From Coenobita brevimanus (taxonomy: Eukaryota > Arthropoda > Malacostraca > Decapoda > Coenobitidae): a stretch of DNA of 64,000 nucleotides. The translations under genes were made by a program, and so were the position numbers. The notes beneath the pieces are model-generated. The model ran no database searches, was not told the origin of the DNA, and was given only the letters and a program-made list of their open reading frames with translations. This document shows positions 1 to 11,435 of the stretch, piece by piece (within the stretch, counting starts at the first letter, position 1; each line of letters starts with the position of its first letter). The stretch is from NCBI GenBank assembly GCA_032717465.1, contig CM064690.1:15341175-15405174 (forward strand). The letters are read 5' to 3'.

Positions 1-763
1 TTTTATAGTTTAGGCTCTTTTTGTAACTTTCATTGCTGTTATCTATGTCATATGCAATCCTTAAATTGCAATTTAGTACTGCATGGTCGCTTTTGCCGAA
101 TGGAGGGTGATATATTAAATTGCCAACATCGTTTTCTTGCCCAGTAAATATGAGATCTAGCACTGAGGGCACATCGAGTCCTCTTTTTCTGGTGGTTTCC
201 CTCACATGTTGCGTTAGGAAAAGCTCTTGCACAAGATCCAGGAGCTTTTGGTCCCAACAGCTTTCTTTGCTTATTATATCTAGAGTATTCCAATTTATAT
301 TTGTATTAAAATCTCCAGTTAGTATAATTCTTTTCGATTTCTCTTCCATTTTATGTAGTAATGCTCTTAAACTCTGAATTGTACTTTCCGCCAGGTCCTC
401 ATATTCGTCTCTTTCCCATGTATTTGATCTGGGTGGCATGTACAGATTGGCTACAATTACTTTCTCTTCAGATGTATTTATCTCTACTGCAATGAGTTCT
501 ACTTGTGAGGGTATATTTAATTCTATTTCTTTGACTTTTAGATTTTTCTTATTTAATATTATAATTCCTCCTCCTTTTTTTAAGTTCCTATCTCTTCTCC
601 ATATATTATATTCCTCTAAGTTTAGGATGTCATTCGATATCCTTGGTGTTAAGTTTGTTTCAGTTAGGCATATTATATGTGGTTCATTTTCTCTGACATA
701 ATCATTCATCTCTAATAATTTAGATAACATTCCATCTACACTTGAGTACATCAACTTAATCAT
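1..763 (-). CDS. LINE-A ORF2 N-terminus, APE-type endonuclease (partial)
   Basis: I translated this frame from the ATG at 763 to the window edge and found no stop in 254 codons. It is an apurinic/apyrimidinic-type endonuclease, the domain that nicks genomic DNA to start target-primed reverse transcription. Visible motifs in order are CLTET near residue 32, YMPP near 110, GDFN near 150 and SDH near 230, which carry the metal-binding and catalytic residues of this family. The start lies just downstream of ORF1, as in copy 2 where ORF2 begins 5 nt after the extended ORF1 stop. The reverse transcriptase domain lies outside the window. Unlike copy 2, this copy has no stop or insertion in the endonuclease, so it is the better template for the family. 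Confidence 0.9.
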   Translation of the reverse strand, partial: MIKLMYSSVDGMLSKLLEMNDYVRENEPHIICLTETNLTPRISNDILNLEEYNIWRRDRNLKKGGGIIILNKKNLKVKEIELNIPSQVELIAVEINTSEEKVIVANLYMPPRSNTWERDEYEDLAESTIQSLRALLHKMEEKSKRIILTGDFNTNINWNTLDIISKESCWDQKLLDLVQELFLTQHVRETTRKRGLDVPSVLDLIFTGQENDVGNLIYHPPFGKSDHAVLNCNLRIAYDIDNSNESYKKSLNYK

Positions 764-854
764 CTTATTTATATTCTTGTCATGACATGGTTCTACTACC
801 TTCCTCCTTTTTATTCCCTCCTGTTTATGTACCACTTTCGTACCTGCAATCCTA

Positions 855-1760
855 TTACTTTGTAAAAAAAAAAAATGTATTCTTCTCTTCTTCTGATCTT
901 CCCTCATTTTTTGTTTTTGCATCCTCCCTCTTCTCTTTCAGTAATTCCAGTTCCTCTTGTGTTAGGCATCTTTTTATCCATACATTTTCGAATTCTTTTT
1001 CCATAAAGTTCTTTGCATTTTTTAGCATCTCCTCCATGGTGTTTACACTCTGGAAGGTAACCTTTAGGGGTCTTGACTTCCTTCTCTGGAATTTCTCTAA
1101 CCTTCTGTGTTCCTCTATATCTTTACTATAGATTTCCTCTGATACTTCTTTCAATATGCTCATTACATTTGCCATCTTTTTGTCTCTTGAGATCTTGTTT
1201 TTTACTTCTTCCTCTTGTATACCAGTGATTACTATAGATTTGTTGATATCTACTGAATCTCTGACTAACTTAGGATTGTTTTGGATTATTCTTTTCACTT
1301 CCTTTTTAATGCTTTTTTCTTCCACCCTTGTTTCCAAGTCTTTCTTTACTTTCACCAATTCAGCATAAGTGGTTTCCACATCATTTTTGTAACTTTGCAC
1401 AGCTTCATTCACCTGTGTTATATTCTCCTCAGTATCACTGCTCTGGTCTATCAGACTGTTTATTTGCCTAATTGTATCTGTATCATTTTTGAACTCTTCC
1501 ATAATACTCTCGTGGTTAACTACTGTATTTGCCATTTCACTAAGTTTCCTCCTAAGTGAACCCACTTCTACTGTCAGCTCATCTATGGTTGTTTCTTTCT
1601 TGTTGACTTCCTTTCCTAATTTTTCTATTTCTTCCTTTTGCAAGTGCATCTGCTTCTTAGTTTCATCAATCTCATTCTGAAAAGCCGTCTCTAACCTATG
1701 TACTCTTTCAACCAGTTTATTGTGTCTCCATTTCAACCAGTTCTTGGTAGAAATCATCAT
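855..1760 (-). CDS. LINE-A ORF1, coiled-coil RNA-binding-type protein
   Basis: A 301-codon open frame. The N-terminal 130 residues are rich in E, K, L and N with heptad-like spacing, which suggests a coiled coil for trimerisation. The C-terminal half (from about residue 175, motif VITGI, to a segment containing PLKVTFQ) resembles the RRM plus C-terminal domain of L1 ORF1-type nucleic-acid chaperones (Transposase_22-like). This is inference from pattern. The frame ends in a Phe run encoded by a T-run; copy 2 reads through its equivalent run into another 35 or so codons. The family start is probably an ATG at 1822, and copy 1 appears to have lost frame between 1822 and 1760, so the listed N-terminus may be incomplete. 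Confidence 0.75.
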   Translation of the reverse strand: MMISTKNWLKWRHNKLVERVHRLETAFQNEIDETKKQMHLQKEEIEKLGKEVNKKETTIDELTVEVGSLRRKLSEMANTVVNHESIMEEFKNDTDTIRQINSLIDQSSDTEENITQVNEAVQSYKNDVETTYAELVKVKKDLETRVEEKSIKKEVKRIIQNNPKLVRDSVDINKSIVITGIQEEEVKNKISRDKKMANVMSILKEVSEEIYSKDIEEHRRLEKFQRRKSRPLKVTFQSVNTMEEMLKNAKNFMEKEFENVWIKRCLTQEELELLKEKREDAKTKNEGRSEEEKNTFFFFTK

Positions 1761-2118
1761 CCTGCTTTCTACCTTTATCCCTTTTCTTTTCCAAATTTTG
1801 CTTTACTAAAGTATGAGGTCATTTTGCAGTACTAAAAGTGCATATAGTACTTACATTCCCTGGGGCAGATTGTAGACTAAACAATGGTCAGGTTTTTGTG
1901 CGCATTCTTGGCTGCTTGTTTACTTTTCTGTTTGACCAAGTCTTACTTTAAACTACTTTTTTTTTTTTTTTTTTTTTTTAATTAGAACTCCATTTAGTCT
2001 AACCTTGTACAGAGCTTGACTCACATAAAGATACTTATTTAGGTAATGCCGCTGGCCAAGTTGGCCAGGTAAAGAACGGTGTCGACGGAGTACGTCTGCT
2101 CTCTCTCGGTGCTTCGGT

Positions 2119-2215
2119 GTGTGTGTGTGTGTGTGTTTTCGACTCTAAGCACATACTTGGTAGCCCGTTCTCTAAGGCCCAGAAGTCCTCCTTAGGTGTC
2201 ATATTTCCTAACACG
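2119..2215 (-). repeat. SINE-B 3' fragment with (GT)n tail
   Basis: The (GT)9 run at 2119-2136 is followed by CGACTCTAAGCA and AAGGCCCAGAAGTCCTCCT, matching the minus-oriented 3' third of SINE-B as seen at 38760-38830. It abuts the 5' end of LINE-A copy 1. Confidence 0.6.
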
Positions 2216-2256
2216 TCATCACCTGGGAGCTAATTCGCACCATACACATTACTTAC

Positions 2257-3265
2257 TAGCTGCGTGTTGCCACGCTAGGGTCCCGTAAGCAAAGTTCGGG
2301 TATGATCCTTGCCATGTACAGCGGATTCTTTGATGTGCGCTGACATCAGGTTTGGAATCACGCTGTTGGACTATGTGATCCCATTACTGGGAGATATTGG
2401 GCTGCAAAGTATTTCTTTTGCACACTGTACACAGAATTCAGTTGTACTTCTTGCCGCTTTTCTCCTATTTACCTACCTCCCAACCTTCTTACCTTCCCAC
2501 CTACCCTACCCCCATGCATAGCACCCTACCTGCTTCCCTTCCTGCCTACCTACCTACCTACCTACTTACCTCCTTGCTACCTTCCTTCCTGCCTACCTAT
2601 CTGCCTGCTGCCTCTCTGCCTATCGAACTTCTGCCTATTTCCTTGCCTTATTTTCTTCTTATTTATTTACCTGTCACACTACCCACCTATTTACCCACCC
2701 AACTCCCTACCTACTCTCTGTCTGTCTACCTTTATGCCTGCCTACCTGCCCACCTACCTCTCTGCTTATCTACCTGCCTACCTATCTATCTCTTTGCCTA
2801 CATGCCTACCGAGCTACTTGCTTACCTATCTTCCTACTCACTTTCCTACCTGCATTCCTAGCTACCTAACTCCCTGCCTACCAAACTACGTACCGCCCTG
2901 TCTGCCTTCGTGCCTGCTTTCACCACCCAATGAGGCTGCCACATTAGCCCATTCCCCCCCCCCCCCAGTCTGTCAGTTTCCAGTTGGTTGTATCGAAATA
3001 TTGATGAGGCATAAATTACTTAATTTTGGCCGCCCTTTCCAGCGACACTTATACGTAGACTCCTGTAAATAAAGACATTTACTTTCTGGCCTTGGCCTTT
3101 TTCGATCCTTGTCACTTTGGCGTCGCTCTGGCCGTGTCGACAACCTCGACGAGGGCACACCGTCAGGTAGCGAGGAGTTATCTGGCACCTAGTAGTCAGA
3201 ATCGGTCGATAATTGCGGCCAGTATAACAGAAATGAACGAACGGGCTGACAGACCAAAGTCTAAT
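2257..3265 (-). mobile_element. Helitron-like non-autonomous repeat, copy 1
   Basis: Read on the minus strand, the 3' terminus is a hairpin, GCGTG-GCAA-CACGC, followed by AG and CTAG next to a T. That is the hairpin-plus-CTRR layout of Helitron 3' ends. Two blocks (2257-2430 and about 3060-3265, the latter containing GACGAGGGCACACCGTCA) recur in the same order at 45329-45840. In this copy they are separated by an extra TACC array. No Rep/helicase coding is visible and the 5' TC end could not be fixed, so the class is inferred. Confidence 0.5.
2460..2935. repeat. Degenerate (TACC)n / (CTTC)n array
   Basis: About 475 bp of pyrimidine-rich tetranucleotide variants (CTAC, CTTC, CTGC). It is missing from the related copy at 45329-45840, so it expanded or inserted within this copy. 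Open frames over it encode only PTYLP-type low-complexity peptide. Confidence 0.9.
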
Positions 3266-4324
3266 GAGATCTCATGAGACCTTGAGATAGGCGGACGGAA
3301 AACTCTTCTCTGGCCCAAGCACGTTAAGGTTCTCGGACTTCGTCTTTGTCATATGCAAGACAGATGTGATGGTATTAGCGTGGAATATGTAGTGAAAAAT
3401 ACTCCAAGGTGGGTCGGCCGTATAAAGGAAACGTAGTAAAATGAGAGACCCAGTAAAGCGCATTTATTATATCCTGACAAAGGTCATTAACACTTTTCTA
3501 CTCAGATTATGACTATATGTCGTCAGAATATTTGACTAGTAACCAAGGACACTTACTCCTACCTCATAAATAAGGTTACTGAATTTCATGCAGCAGGGTG
3601 AGGGAGTGGGCCAGTTCCGTCAAGTAAAAATATTCGACAAAGGAAAATTGCACGTGAGTCGGGTGGCTGCGTGCACTGTAATAATGGGCATTCCATCCAC
3701 TGCCACGTTACCTCCTTCAGTCCCAGTGTGCCATATATATTGTATCTCTGCTGTCTCCTCACGAATTTATTTTTTTTAGAAGATACCTTTGAACGGAACG
3801 AGTTACACGTAACCTCTAGTACGAGGGTGTTCTCTCAGTCTGAGTACAGTGCAATAATCTGTTTGCACCGTGAGTTAAAAGAAAACAACGTCGTCTTATG
3901 AAAAGAGTGAAAAGTGTTCGTGTAAGCTTCCACACATACTTCATCCATTCGCTCTTGACTTTAGTTTCTTCTCCTGCTCTCTTGCTTCTTCAACATTATG
4001 TCTCGTTGACTCACACAGTCACACGTCACATCAAATTGTCTTTCTCTTGGCCCTCTATACTTCCTCCTCCCTTTAAACGAACTCATGGATACCCTACTCA
4101 CTGCCATCTGGAATGACCAATCCTTCACGACCTAACAGCCCACTCGACAATTTTGAGACAATCGGGAGTCACAAGATACTGTCTTTTTGTATACTTATAT
4201 AGTCTTTAAGTTATTCTCTCAGTGACTATGTAATCATACAATCTAGGCATGATGTCTCCTGTCCATTAATCTACATCTTTCACGGATTCCAGTGTTTACC
4301 ATCCTGTCCATTCTATGCCAATAT
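3266..4324. other. Unassigned stretch
   Basis: No coding region, known repeat or structured RNA recognised. The open frames are short and unsupported. Confidence 0.5.
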
Positions 4325-4640
4325 AGCCGAGCGGTTAGCATTGCAAGCTACGAAGCTGCTAGCTCGTGATAACGTGGATTCAATAGCCTTATATACCAGG
4401 ATAGTGGGTGAATAATCCACCACAGGCTTAAAGGATTAGGTTACGGAGATGAACACTGCGGCTCATGGCGTGCATTCCAAGCTTTACAGTCTGTGCTATC
4501 CTCATGTGTCTCCCCCAGCTCCCATTTTCATTGCTCGCACTAGATTGTTCATACTCTTGCCGTTCCAGTCTTATATCCATACCCATTGCTGCATGAAACT
4601 GCTGCCCATGGGATTTTGCGGGAGTGACACACAGTATTGG
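4325..4640 (+). repeat. tRNA-like SINE head (SINE-D), single copy
   Basis: TAGCCGAGCGGTTAGC resembles an A box of Ser/Leu-type tRNAs, and GGATTCAATAGCC about 45 nt downstream resembles a B box. The following 240 bp has no second copy in the window, so the SINE assignment rests on the two boxes alone. Confidence 0.4.
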
Positions 4641-4705
4641 ACGCCTGGTGGTCTTGCAGGTTAAGGCTCTCCAGCCGGATATGGGCTATACTGCCGCTCA
4701 GAGTA
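4641..4705 (+). repeat. SINE-C head fragment
   Basis: GCCTGGTGGTCTTGCAGG and the next 45 bp align by eye with the head of the SINE-C copies at 32681 and 12152 (minus). Confidence 0.4.
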
Positions 4706-5248
4706 GAGCAACTGATCATTATCATGTTATATGTAATTACTGAGCAGCCAAGCCATAGACCAGTATGTTCCCGATAGGACAATAAAGAAATGGATAATGT
4801 ATGGATGGGCTGTACTTAGTGTACAGATCTTTGCCTGCCAGCCTATAGTTGTGTACCTTATACGTCCAAACCTGCAGGTTGTCACCCTTATCAGCTTTTG
4901 ATAATTCCCATAAACGGCACATAGTGCTATTATATGTATTTATATGGAAAAGTGATACTATGAACTCTAGTAGCCTACACCCTCACGATGCTTTCTTGCA
5001 TCCTCTGTATTAAGATTTCTTTTCCATATCAAGACCTTCGTAGCACCATCCACCTGTAATCCTTGCGCCACTCGAGTGTTTACTCTTTTCTCTCTTCTCT
5101 GATAGTGTACCAAAGTACTGTACGTAAACTCCTCCTCCATTTCAACCCTTTCTCGTTTCATCAGAACATCTGCCTTATCTACACTCACTGCCATAGTTTC
5201 TCAGACCTTCATGAAACTGCAAACTAGTCTGCAAAGATGTCCACCACT

Positions 5249-5281
<33 letters not shown>

Positions 5282-5709
5282 GGCATTATCTGTATAGGTT
5301 ACATTTGAAATATTTCCCTGATCACCATCCATCAGCACACTGATACTGGTTCCCTCACTCTTGTTGTGACCCCTCTCATAACATTAAACGCACACAGGTT
5401 GTGCCACGATGACTCCGCCATAACTAGAGGGACAATTATTTGGCTTATTTAAATCTTCTAAATAATCTAAAACTCAGTAATTTACCAGCAACTAAGTAGA
5501 CCACCTGCTTATTTCGTTCTCCTGAATAATGTGGTGTGGACTCCTCCGTGGGCTGGACGCTGCTTGCACTGGACGAATCCATTGTACTGTACATACCTGA
5601 GGGAAGGAAATTAGATGGTGAACTTCCTGATAACTAAATACTTAATGGAATTTGGAAATTTACTTAGCATACATGTTGAACAAACACATAGCTATCTCTG
5701 AAGTTCTAT
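4706..5709. other. Unassigned stretch with A-run
   Basis: No gene recognised. An A-run spans 5252-5280; no element body could be defined in front of it. Confidence 0.5.

Positions 5710-5710
<1 letters not shown>

Positions 5711-5798
<88 letters not shown>
5711..5798. repeat. (CA)44 microsatellite
   Basis: Uninterrupted CA dinucleotides. Frames across it (poly-TH or poly-CV) are not genes. The 3' flank carries AAGGCGGGCGATAA, also found after the (CA)n at 15787. Confidence 0.98.
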
Positions 5799-5803
<5 letters not shown>

Positions 5804-6595
5804 AAAAACTATAATGCCTCGCCTAGCAAAAGGCGGGCGATAAAAATGTTGTCCGTGGCTCATGCATCCTCCACCATCAACTGTTACTTCAGTGCAGAGG
5901 ATTAAGCCACGCATCCTCCATCTCTCCGGAAAATCACCCTCAGTATCACTTACGACAATTTTTGGAATGTCTCACCTTCTTAACCTGTTCTTCCATACGT
6001 TGTACCCAGAAATTTCACAAGATTTATATCATGATAGTTTTCGCACCCGCTTCTATCACCATTTTTCCTTTACAAGAGAATAGTTACGTTCATTTTACAC
6101 TGAACTGCACATACACTGTACAAGTAAAGCAAACTTTCTGGCATGTTTTACAAATATCCTAGACTCTTTTTCACTACCTTTCACAATAAACTGGCGTCCC
6201 ATTTTGCAGCGTTCTGAGAACACTCTTCATTCCTGCTACTGATGCATATTGGGCACTACATTTTTTTCTGCACCACCTTTGCTTTCGTTAAGCAATTACC
6301 ATTCATCATATTCTTTCCATGTGTTCCAAGCTTATTGCCATTATCTATAAGCAGTTTTAGAAATATTCTCGTTTTCCCATATTCACACCTATAATATGAC
6401 ACTTTTTCAAGACGGCTTCCAACTGTCGGAGAAATATACATTTAATATGTCTATTTCCATTTCTTTTTAAATTCCTCTTTGCTAATATTTTTACGTACCT
6501 CTTCCTCTCAGTTCACCCCCCCTGCTTTTGCTTTCTCACTTGAATTTTTTTCTTTCATTTACCTCTTTCATTTCCTTCGTTTGTCCTCCACTGTT
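5799..6595. other. Unassigned stretch
   Basis: AT-rich sequence with no convincing coding or repeat signature beyond the 14-mer shared with 15879-15892. Confidence 0.5.
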
Positions 6596-6702
6596 ATGTA
6601 CATTTTTTTTTTTTTTTATGCGAGGAAGAAGGAACCAAAGGCCATGAGCCCGCAGTAACAGTTCCCTCCAAGAGAAAAACAAAATACAATAGAGAGCCAA
6701 AT

Positions 6703-8262
6703 TCAAGATCCGATCATTTTGAGATGCCTGGACACACTGCGTTTGAAAGACTGGAGATCATAGGCAGGAGGAAATACAGACAGAGGGAGACAGTTCCAGA
6801 GCTGACCTGTTGCATGAATGAAAGACTGGGAGTAACGGTTAACTCTTGCATTAGAGAGTTGGACAGAAAAGGGATGAGAGTTTGCTGCCAGACGGGTGCT
6901 ACGCGCCCGTCGTAGAGATGGAGGAATGCAAGCAGACAGTTCAGAGGAGCAGCGACCATTAAAGTAGCGATAGAAAAGAGATAAAGATGCAACAGTGCGG
7001 CGAAGAGACAGAGGTTGAAGGGAGTCAGTAAGAGGAGGAGAGTTAATGAGACGAAAAGCCTTTGACTCCACCCTATTGAGAAGAGCTGTATGTGGGGAGC
7101 CTCCCCACACATGAGAGTTGTACTCCACACAGGGGCGGATAAAACCCCTGTATAGAGTCAACAATTGTGCAGGGGTAAAGAAAGAGCGGAGTCGGCTTAG
7201 CACACCCAATCTCTTGGAAGCAGATTTTACAAGAGATGTAATATGATCTTTCCAAGATAAGTCCCGAGTAAATGAAACCCCAAGCATGTTCAAGGATGAT
7301 GCAGGATTAATCTGAATATTATTAAACATTAGTGGGTATACCAGTGGAAGATTTTGTCGGGTTGATAGGTGTAAGAACTGAGTCTTAGAAGCATTAAAGA
7401 CAACCATATTATTTTTACCCCAGTCAGAGATATGAGCCAAGTCAGACATTAGGTGTGCCATAGCCTCATCCCTTGTTTCTTGAAGTAACTGTCGAGATGG
7501 GCGTTGCGGGAACCGAATGGAAAGGTGAAGGGTGGAGTCATCAGCGTATGAGTGGATAGGGTTAGATGTACAGCTTAGAAGATCATTGATGAATAAAAGG
7601 AAGAGAGTTGGTGATAGGACAGAGCCCTGAGGAACACCACTGTTGATAGATCTAGGAGAAGAACGATGGCCGTCTACGACAGCAGCTATAGAACGACCAG
7701 AAAGGAAGCTAGCGATGAAGGTACAGATAGAAGGATAGAAACCGTAGGAGGGCAGTTTGGAAATTAAAGATTTGTGCCAGACTCGATCGAAAGCCTTTGA
7801 GATGTCAAGTGCAATGGCAAAGCTTTCGCCAAAGTCCCGAAAGGAGGATGACCAGGAGTCTGAAAGGTAGGTGAGAAGATCGCCAGTGGAGCGTCCCTGA
7901 CGGAACCCATACTGACGATCGGAAAGAAGGTTGTGATAGGAAAGATGCCTTAAAATTTTTTTATTAAGAATTGACTCGAAAACTTTTGAAATACAGGACG
8001 TTAAAGCGATTGGACGATAGTTGGAGGGTTGGGAGTGGTCACCCTTCTTTGGGACTGGCTGAATGAGAGCAAACTTCCAGCAAGAAGGAAAGGTACAAGT
8101 TGACAGACAAAGGCGAAATAGTTTGCCTAGGCAGGGTGTAAGCACAGAAGCACAGTTCTTGAGAACAACAGGAGGGACCCCATCAGGCCCATATGCCTTG
8201 TTAGTACTGAGGCCAGTAATGGCAGAAAATACATCAACTGAAGAAATTTTAATGTCAGCCAT
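6703..8262 (-). CDS. LINE-J reverse transcriptase domain
   Basis: A 519-codon open frame containing the whole RT. It would synthesise cDNA from the element RNA at a nicked target site. Motifs in order: NKAYGPDG (about residue 20), NYRPIALTS (about 82), YGFRQGRS (about 116), ALDISKAFD (about 148), GVPQGSVLSP (about 208), and the catalytic SYADD at about 239. The C-terminal part has the conserved YNSHVWGG and WNCLP segments of jockey/CR1-type LINEs. The ATG at 8262 is internal to the ancestral ORF2: upstream coding continues in another frame (8127-8732) after a frameshift near 8280, so this copy cannot make a full polyprotein. The RT core has no stop, unlike its relative at 18252-20390. Confidence 0.88.
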   Translation of the reverse strand: MADIKISSVDVFSAITGLSTNKAYGPDGVPPVVLKNCASVLTPCLGKLFRLCLSTCTFPSCWKFALIQPVPKKGDHSQPSNYRPIALTSCISKVFESILNKKILRHLSYHNLLSDRQYGFRQGRSTGDLLTYLSDSWSSSFRDFGESFAIALDISKAFDRVWHKSLISKLPSYGFYPSICTFIASFLSGRSIAAVVDGHRSSPRSINSGVPQGSVLSPTLFLLFINDLLSCTSNPIHSYADDSTLHLSIRFPQRPSRQLLQETRDEAMAHLMSDLAHISDWGKNNMVVFNASKTQFLHLSTRQNLPLVYPLMFNNIQINPASSLNMLGVSFTRDLSWKDHITSLVKSASKRLGVLSRLRSFFTPAQLLTLYRGFIRPCVEYNSHVWGGSPHTALLNRVESKAFRLINSPPLTDSLQPLSLRRTVASLSLFYRYFNGRCSSELSACIPPSLRRARSTRLAANSHPFSVQLSNARVNRYSQSFIHATGQLWNCLPLSVFPPAYDLQSFKRSVSRHLKMIGS

Positions 8263-8732
8263 GAGGAAGTCAGAAGGGGAAGTGATGGAGGAACAGCACC
8301 GGAATCGTCTAAGGTGGAATTGGAGGAGAAAGTCTGTGCGAAGAGATCTGCTTTATCAGTAGAAGAAATAGCTACAGAACCATCAGAGTAGAAAAGAGGA
8401 GGGAAGGATGATGAGGTAAAGTTGTTAGAAAGATTTTTGGCAAGGTGCCAGAAGGAGCAGGAAGAATTCGAGTTGGAGAGTTGAGAGCATTTAGTATGGA
8501 TGAAATTATTTTTAGTAGAGCGAAGAACAGACTTAGCATGATTCCGGGCAGAAACGTAAAGATTATGTGATTCAGGGGTGGGTTGGCTCCGGTACCTTTT
8601 GTAGGCCTTCTCCTTGTTGCGGACAGCATTAGAACAAGTGTGATTAAACCAAGGCTTTCTTGCGTTAGTCAAAGGATATGAGAAAGGAATGTATGCTTCC
8701 ATGCCCGAGAGAATAACCTCCGTAATGCGCAA
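8127..8732 (-). CDS. LINE-J ORF2 linker between endonuclease and RT
   Basis: This frame covers the stretch between endonuclease and RT, with ARKPWFN, KEKAYKRYRS and SFWHLAKNLS segments typical of that linker in jockey/CR1-group elements. Sense ends near 8285, where the true frame shifts into the RT frame; the last 50 or so residues of this frame are therefore out-of-frame. A matching linker lies in LINE-J copy 2 at 18271-18740. It is separated from the endonuclease frame by another break near 8735-8785. It has no known catalytic role. Confidence 0.65.
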   Translation of the reverse strand: MRITEVILSGMEAYIPFSYPLTNARKPWFNHTCSNAVRNKEKAYKRYRSQPTPESHNLYVSARNHAKSVLRSTKNNFIHTKCSQLSNSNSSCSFWHLAKNLSNNFTSSSFPPLFYSDGSVAISSTDKADLFAQTFSSNSTLDDSGAVPPSLPLLTSSWLTLKFLQLMYFLPLLASVLTRHMGLMGSLLLFSRTVLLCLHPA

Positions 8733-8784
8733 GGCACACTCAGATGGCTCACGGCCATGGAAGCAATAATCATTCCAGGGAAAA

Positions 8785-9798
8785 TCAAAGAAGTACTGCC
8801 TGAGGGCCTCCCAGTCCGCAGCTCCAAAATGCCAGAGACGACGTTTCCCTGGAGGGTCCGCAGGCCGTACTGGAGGCGATAGTACAGGTTAAGGTAATAA
8901 GGTTGTGATCGGAGGAGCCCAACGGAGAGAAAAGATTAACAGAGTAAGCAGAAGGATTAGTTGTGAGGAAGAGGTCAAGTATGTTGGAGCTCTCTCCAAG
9001 GCGGTCAGGGATACGGGTAGGGTGCTGTACAAGCTGCTCTAGGTCATTAAGGATAGAAAAGATGTAGGCTTGTTCACCAGGTGGATCCGTGAAAGGAGAG
9101 GAGAGCCAAAGGTGGTGGTGAACATTGAAATCTCCTAGAATGGAGATTTCAGAGAAAGGAGAAATGGACAGAATGTGTTCCATCGTAGAAGTAAGATAGT
9201 CGAAGAATTTTTGATAGTCAGTAGAATTAGGGGATAAGTAAACAGCACAGATATATTTAGTCAGAGAATGACAGGAAAGCCGAAGCCAGAGAGTGGAGAA
9301 TTCAGAAGAATCAAGTTCAGGAACACGAGAGCAAGATAAGTCGTTGCGTATGTATACACAACAGCCACCTTTGGCTTTGAAATGAGTATAGAGAAAGTAG
9401 GAGGATACAGAAAAGGGTTTGCTGTCAGTTGCCTCAGACAGCTGAGTCTCCGTTAGAAAAAGAAGGTGAGGTTTAGAGGAGGAGAGGAGGTGCTCAACAG
9501 AGCGAAAGTTAGATGAAAGGCCGCGAATGTTGCAGAAATGAAGAAGAAGAGAGTCAGACAGTGGTTCCAGGCACCTCGAGTCGTCACCGGGAGAGGGGCA
9601 GATGGCGGGGGCATTTATGGTCCCCCCCCTGGGGACTCCGAGGCTGGGTGAATTGACGCCATTTTGGTAAATTTTGAATAGGAAGAGTAATGTGTACTGT
9701 GCATGTAGTTTGGTGAAGATAGATAGAGAAATTTGTACTGGAGAGCATGCTGGCCTACTCTCTGTGTAACTGAGACGCTGAAAAAGTTCAGCAAAGGG
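8785..9798 (-). CDS. LINE-J APE-type endonuclease
   Basis: I read this frame from the upstream stop near 9800 to 8785. It shows the endonuclease motifs in order: NIRGL near 9530, FLTETQLS near 9455, CVYIRNDLS near 9355, YLSPNSTDY near 9240, ILGDFNVHH near 9130 and GSSDHNLI near 8925. These correspond to the metal- and phosphate-binding residues of AP endonuclease-like LINE domains. No ATG was found in the first 85 or so codons, so the start is unknown; an internal ATG occurs at 9183. The reading frame breaks at the 3' side before the linker. The domain would nick target DNA for target-primed reverse transcription. Confidence 0.75.
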   Translation of the reverse strand, partial: PFAELFQRLSYTESRPACSPVQISLSIFTKLHAQYTLLFLFKIYQNGVNSPSLGVPRGGTINAPAICPSPGDDSRCLEPLSDSLLLHFCNIRGLSSNFRSVEHLLSSSKPHLLFLTETQLSEATDSKPFSVSSYFLYTHFKAKGGCCVYIRNDLSCSRVPELDSSEFSTLWLRLSCHSLTKYICAVYLSPNSTDYQKFFDYLTSTMEHILSISPFSEISILGDFNVHHHLWLSSPFTDPPGEQAYIFSILNDLEQLVQHPTRIPDRLGESSNILDLFLTTNPSAYSVNLFSPLGSSDHNLITLTCTIASSTACGPSRETSSLAFWSCGLGGPQAVLL

Positions 9799-9913
9799 GG
9801 ATGGTCAGGAACTAGTCCTGAGGGCTGATGAAACGGGAGCTCCAGCACTCCCTGTCATCAGCTTTCCATCCACCTCGGGAGTACTGCCCTGCTCGACTGG
9901 TGCTACAGTCTAC

Positions 9914-9915
<2 letters not shown>

Positions 9916-9984
<69 letters not shown>
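9916..9984. repeat. (TA)n microsatellite
   Basis: TA dinucleotides with one TACATA interruption; they border the 3' end of the SINE-B copy that follows. Confidence 0.97.
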
Positions 9985-9985
<1 letters not shown>

Positions 9986-9986
<1 letters not shown>

Positions 9987-10160
9987 GTGTCCGACTCTGG
10001 GCAAAAGCTTCAGGGACTATCCCAAGAGCATATTCCCAAGGCCCAGTAGTCCTCCTACATCTCCACATGTCACCACTTCGGCGCTGACACCCACCGTCCA
10101 TATTGAATACATGCTAAGGATGTCCCAGACAAGAGTGGTGTACTGATATTATACCGAATA
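9986..10160 (-). repeat. SINE-B, 5'-truncated
   Basis: The minus strand matches the body and 3' part of SINE-B: GGTGTCAGCGCCGAAGTGG, AGGACTACTGGGCCTT and CCCAGAGTCGGACAC segments in the same order as 11560-11730. The tRNA-like head is missing. Confidence 0.8.
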
Positions 10161-10166
10161 TATACA

Positions 10167-10168
<2 letters not shown>

Positions 10169-10218
<50 letters not shown>
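10169..10218. repeat. (TA)n microsatellite
   Basis: Pure TA run immediately upstream of the SINE-A head. Confidence 0.97.
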
Positions 10219-11155
<937 letters not shown>

Positions 11156-11435
11156 CAAGAAACTTGAGATAAATTAGCCTAATGAAAAATACGTTGTCAG
11201 TCGTCGAGTTACGTCAGGGTCACAGGATCAGTGCAGCTGACTAACTGATGCTCACTCAGCGCTGTGCTGGCGAGAAAGCAGCATTTCGTTTCCGGCTTAT
11301 GGCTCTTGAAGTTTAAAGGCTGGGGAGTTCCTCAGCTGCACTCTATGACTGACATAGACTAACGTTTGCACGTTTGGAGTTTCAATTTTTCATTTAATTC
11401 CATTCATTAATAATAGACATAATGGGATATTTTGG
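11156..11435. other. Unassigned stretch
   Basis: No feature recognised. Confidence 0.4.

Larger units (their letters stand above)
1..2118 (-). mobile_element. LINE-A copy 1, CR1-like non-LTR retrotransposon, cut by window start
   Basis: On the minus strand the order is 5' UTR (about 2118-1823), ORF1 and the N-terminal endonuclease part of ORF2, which leaves the window at base 1. The same layout recurs on the plus strand at 49091-54475, including the 5' UTR block with the CTGGCCAA motif. CR1-like placement is inferred from the RT and the short tandem 3' tail of copy 2. The 5' end abuts a (GT)n run and a SINE-B fragment. A T-run at 1954-1979 interrupts the 5' UTR relative to copy 2. Confidence 0.85.
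6596..9848 (-). mobile_element. LINE-J copy 1, jockey/CR1-group non-LTR retrotransposon
   Basis: The minus strand carries endonuclease, linker and reverse transcriptase in the usual LINE order, then a 3' UTR ending in a T-run on the plus strand (a poly-A-like tail) at about 6602-6619. A decayed copy with the same 3' UTR (GGCCTTTGGTTCCTTCTTC) lies at 18252-20390. The 5' limit is unclear: the endonuclease frame is open to about 9798, and 9800-9910 could be 5' UTR. No ORF1 is visible upstream, where SINE and microsatellite DNA begins. Clade placement is inferred from RT motifs. Confidence 0.85.

Noticed and set aside
2397..2861. A 154-codon plus-strand protein (LPTYLP-rich)
   Set aside because: It is a translation of the TACC tetranucleotide array.
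5652..5914. Open frames over (CA)n, (TA)n, (GA)n and (CT)n arrays (here and near 10450-10855, 13408-13621, 15727-15992, 22216-22455, 24075-24786, 28503-29115, 29580-29842, 39003-39897)
   Set aside because: They encode TH, CV, IY, RE or SL dipeptide runs from dinucleotide repeats that lack stops by composition; there is no independent coding signal.
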